A DNA stretch of 56,020 bases. Source: Pseudomonas sp. PB120. Lineage in GTDB: Bacteria; Pseudomonadota; Gammaproteobacteria; Pseudomonadales; Pseudomonadaceae. Positions 53,776-56,020 of this stretch are shown here, in pieces. The position numbers were made by a program, and so were the translations under genes. The notes under the pieces were generated by a model that searched no databases, was not told the origin of the DNA, and was given only the letters and a program-made list of their open reading frames with translations. How positions within the stretch are numbered: the first letter of the stretch is position 1; each line of letters opens with the position of its first letter. The stretch is taken from NCBI RefSeq assembly GCF_009761815.1, contig NZ_RWIN01000024.1, positions 1-56,020 on the forward strand. Reading direction: 5' to 3'.

Positions 53776-55362
53776 CTAAGGCTTCAAATGCAGCAACACA
53801 AAATCGTTTTTATCGAAGCGCCCGCTCAATGCCGGCTGCAGGGCCCCCGCAGGAGTACCTTGCAGCGCCTGGTAATCTTTTAGATCCATCATCAACCAGG
53901 CAGGTCCCGTCACGCTCTCGAGTTCCTGAATGGTTTCCGTAAAGTCCGGTTTCAGATCCTGCTCGATATTGACCATGAACTTGATCCCCTTGGCGTCCTT
54001 GCCCATGCCGTGCAGCACGAGCGGAGCGGGATCTTTCTGCACCCGCTTAAAGGCTTCGCGGCTGAAGGTCCGGGTATCGTAGAGCTGACGTTCGACCGGT
54101 TCAAACACCAGGATGTATACCGACCACAACCCGAGCGCCGCACAAAAGGCCAGGGTTTGCGCCCGCCAGCGAGGCTTGAAAAGCGCGGCCAGGGCGATCA
54201 TTTGCAGCACGCCGAGCACGATCACCGCAGGGGTGACGGTCGTCAGTTCCTCGGGAAACCGGCGCTGGGCGACGAGCAGTGCCCCGATTAACAGCGCCGG
54301 AATCAACAACCATAACGCTTGCATGACCCCCCGCACCCAACCGAGTACCCGGCCGTGCGCGACCTGAAACGGGTAGGCCGCAATGATCGCCGCCATGGGC
54401 AACATCGGCAGCAGGTAACGCGCCTTTTTCGCCTGGGGAATCGACAACCCGACCATCACGATCAACCCGGCCGCCGCGCAATACTGCACCAGCCGCAGCT
54501 CGGGCCCGGCCTCGCGCGGGCTGGTCAGCCAGACCGCTGCCAACGCCAGCAGCGCCAGTGGATACGCCAGCGCATAGTTGCCCATCGAACTGGTGAAGTA
54601 ATACAGCGAACCGCTGACACCTTCACTGCCGTCCAGGCGCCCCATGAACTGCATGCGCACGACATCCTGCATGAACACCGGGCCGCCAATGGTCTCGGCC
54701 AGCCACAACAAAACGCCGATGCACAGCGCCAGCATCAGGGCTGCCAGCAGGCCGAAACCGAACAGCCGTTGCCATTGACGGTTGAGCAGGTAATAGCTGC
54801 AGAGCATGCCGGTAGGAACTACCAGACCTATGGGGCCGCGAATCCCGAAACCCAGCAGCAAAAGGCCGAAGATCAGCCACCAGCGACGCTTGGCGGCGAA
54901 ATGATCGGCAGCGTATCCCAGGTAAAAAACGCTGAAGGCGACTGCCGCCAGCATCAAGTCCTGGGACACGGCTCGGGTTTCGGTGACAAAAGTGTTGGTC
55001 AGCAGCAACAGCGCGACGCTTAGCAGGGCCCAGCGCGGGGAGTAGGGCGCCAGCAACCGGTACATCAACGTGACGATCATCGCGCCGGCGAAGGCGCTTG
55101 GAAACCATGCACTGAAGCTGTTGACCTGCCCGAATGGCAGGGACAGCAACCAGATGAACAGTGTCGAGACCGACAAGTAATCCGCGTATGGCTGGCCGTA
55201 AGTGGTGGGAAACACTGTCGGTCCGTGACGCAGCATTTCCTGGGCGAACATCACGAACCGCGAATCGAAACCGATCGGCGCCTGCTGATACACCCCGGCG
55301 CTAAACAGAACCAGCGCCAGCAGGCCCATCAACAGGGACTGCTGGCTAACGTGTCGCGACAT
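53776..55362 (-). CDS. ArnT-like family 39/83 integral-membrane glycosyltransferase
   Basis: 528 aa with about 12 membrane helices. The first periplasmic loop carries the conserved FDSRFVMFAQEMLRHGPTVF segment, in the place of the catalytic Asp/Glu loop of polyprenyl-phosphate-dependent PMT/ArnT enzymes, and RGPIGLVVP follows. The ATG overlaps the ugd stop codon by one base (TGATG), so translation is coupled. ArnT attaches aminoarabinose to lipid A; with ugd upstream a role in lipid A or glycan modification is likely. It is more divergent than a canonical ArnT and may transfer another sugar. Confidence 0.82.
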   Translation of the reverse strand: MSRHVSQQSLLMGLLALVLFSAGVYQQAPIGFDSRFVMFAQEMLRHGPTVFPTTYGQPYADYLSVSTLFIWLLSLPFGQVNSFSAWFPSAFAGAMIVTLMYRLLAPYSPRWALLSVALLLLTNTFVTETRAVSQDLMLAAVAFSVFYLGYAADHFAAKRRWWLIFGLLLLGFGIRGPIGLVVPTGMLCSYYLLNRQWQRLFGFGLLAALMLALCIGVLLWLAETIGGPVFMQDVVRMQFMGRLDGSEGVSGSLYYFTSSMGNYALAYPLALLALAAVWLTSPREAGPELRLVQYCAAAGLIVMVGLSIPQAKKARYLLPMLPMAAIIAAYPFQVAHGRVLGWVRGVMQALWLLIPALLIGALLVAQRRFPEELTTVTPAVIVLGVLQMIALAALFKPRWRAQTLAFCAALGLWSVYILVFEPVERQLYDTRTFSREAFKRVQKDPAPLVLHGMGKDAKGIKFMVNIEQDLKPDFTETIQELESVTGPAWLMMDLKDYQALQGTPAGALQPALSGRFDKNDFVLLHLKP

Positions 55363-56020
55363 CACAGGCCAGTGACGACGGAGGCCGCCGGCCATTGTTG
55401 ATGCGGTATCGGCAGGTTGCGCGACTCACCGCGCCCCATCGGGAAATACAGGAAGCCCTTGTGTGCGAGACGCTCGGCGTCGTACAGGTTGCGTCCGTCG
55501 AAGATCACCGGGGCCTTGAGCCGCTGCTGGATCAAGTCAAAGTCCGGCGCCTTGAACTGCTGCCATTCGGTGCAGATGATCAGCGCGTCGGCCCCGGTCA
55601 GCACCGATTCCGGCGTACCCATCAGCATCAACTTCGATTCATCGGGATACAGCTGCTGGGTTTCCTGCATGGCTTCCGGGTCGAACGCGCGAACATTGGC
55701 GCCGGCGGCCCACAGCGATTCCAGCAGTACCCGGCTCGGCGCGTCACGCATGTCGTCGGTGTTGGGCTTGAACGCCAGGCCCCACAGGGCAAAGGTCTTG
55801 CCGCGCAGATCGCCCTTGTAGAACGCATTGATGCGTTCGAACAACTTGTGTTTCTGCCGTTGGTTGATGGCTTCCACCGCTTGCAGCAGGTCGCTTGAGC
55901 AATGGGCCTCTTCGGCGCTGTGGATCAGGGCGCGCATGTCCTTGGGGAAACACGAGCCGCCATAACCGCAGCCGGGGTAGATGAAGTGATAGCCGATGCG
56001 CGAGTCGGCACCGATGCCCA
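55362..56020 (-). CDS. ugd: UDP-glucose 6-dehydrogenase, 3' part (cut by window end)
   Basis: The C-terminal ~218 residues are present and the 5' end lies beyond base 56020. The catalytic-cysteine motif GYGGSCFPKD is visible at about 55945-55975, followed by FALWGLAFKPNTDDMRDAPS and IFDGRNLYD. The enzyme oxidises UDP-glucose to UDP-glucuronate, the precursor of aminoarabinose and acidic polysaccharides. It is coupled to the downstream glycosyltransferase. Confidence 0.94.
   Translation of the reverse strand, partial: GIGADSRIGYHFIYPGCGYGGSCFPKDMRALIHSAEEAHCSSDLLQAVEAINQRQKHKLFERINAFYKGDLRGKTFALWGLAFKPNTDDMRDAPSRVLLESLWAAGANVRAFDPEAMQETQQLYPDESKLMLMGTPESVLTGADALIICTEWQQFKAPDFDLIQQRLKAPVIFDGRNLYDAERLAHKGFLYFPMGRGESRNLPIPHQQWPAASVVTGL

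Noticed and set aside
1..56020. Search for tRNA, rRNA, insertion sequences, integrases and phage genes
   Set aside because: None were recognised by eye; a tool-based scan could still find a short structured RNA.

Overview
This 56 kb window is a chromosomal segment of a fluorescent Pseudomonas, most likely of the P. fluorescens group. The evidence is a high-GC gene-dense layout, a PvdQ-type acylase of pyoverdine biogenesis, a PtxS regulator with its exact operator, a DpkA-type reductase, and about a dozen REP/REPIN palindromes of two sequence families between genes. I saw no rRNA, tRNA, CRISPR array, insertion sequence or prophage.

Layout. 0-5 kb: ptxS with its operator, an AraC regulator followed by a LysE exporter, then a low-GC gene of six fibronectin-III-like repeats whose leader carries a perfect 14-bp hairpin, and a DUF1345 membrane protein. 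5-12 kb: an RND efflux pump (inner-membrane pump plus lipoprotein adaptor, no outer-membrane channel) divergent from an OmpR/RstB-type two-component pair. 12-14.4 kb: an orphan 83-aa protein and a TPR protein / ECF sigma / anti-sigma operon in which the sigma gene has no conventional start codon where one is expected. 14.5-21.3 kb: metabolic enzymes (methyltransferase, D-2-hydroxyacid dehydrogenase, alpha/beta hydrolase, aldo/keto reductase), LysR and Fur-like regulators, a DUF411 protein and two very small proteins. 21.4-30 kb: pvdQ with a candidate PvdS box, an orphan FecR-type anti-sigma protein, and a 1615-aa toxin-like protein with a C-terminal HELSH zinc-protease motif. 30-39.4 kb: dpkA, a DUF883 protein, a LysR/nitrilase divergent pair, a LEA-type lipoprotein, an NCS2 nucleobase permease, and a LysR / polyamine-binding protein / agmatinase cluster. 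39.4-45.6 kb: an aldo/keto reductase, a ZapE ATPase, DinB and GNAT proteins, and the phosphoethanolamine transferase CptA. 45.8-49.2 kb: an overlapping gnd-zwf-HAD operon. 49.2-56 kb: acyl-CoA dehydrogenase plus 3-hydroxyisobutyryl-CoA hydrolase (valine degradation), an HPP membrane protein without its usual CBS tail, an MFS transporter, an ArnT-like glycosyltransferase and the 3' part of ugd, cut by the window end.

Most of the region is ordinary core and accessory metabolism and regulation. The parts that most deserve a second look are the large HExxH toxin-like protein beside an orphan FecR and pvdQ, the FN3-repeat protein with its leader hairpin, the ECF operon with the odd start, and several perfect inverted repeats at gene boundaries. 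Protein functions are family-level calls from reading the translations. No database search was run.
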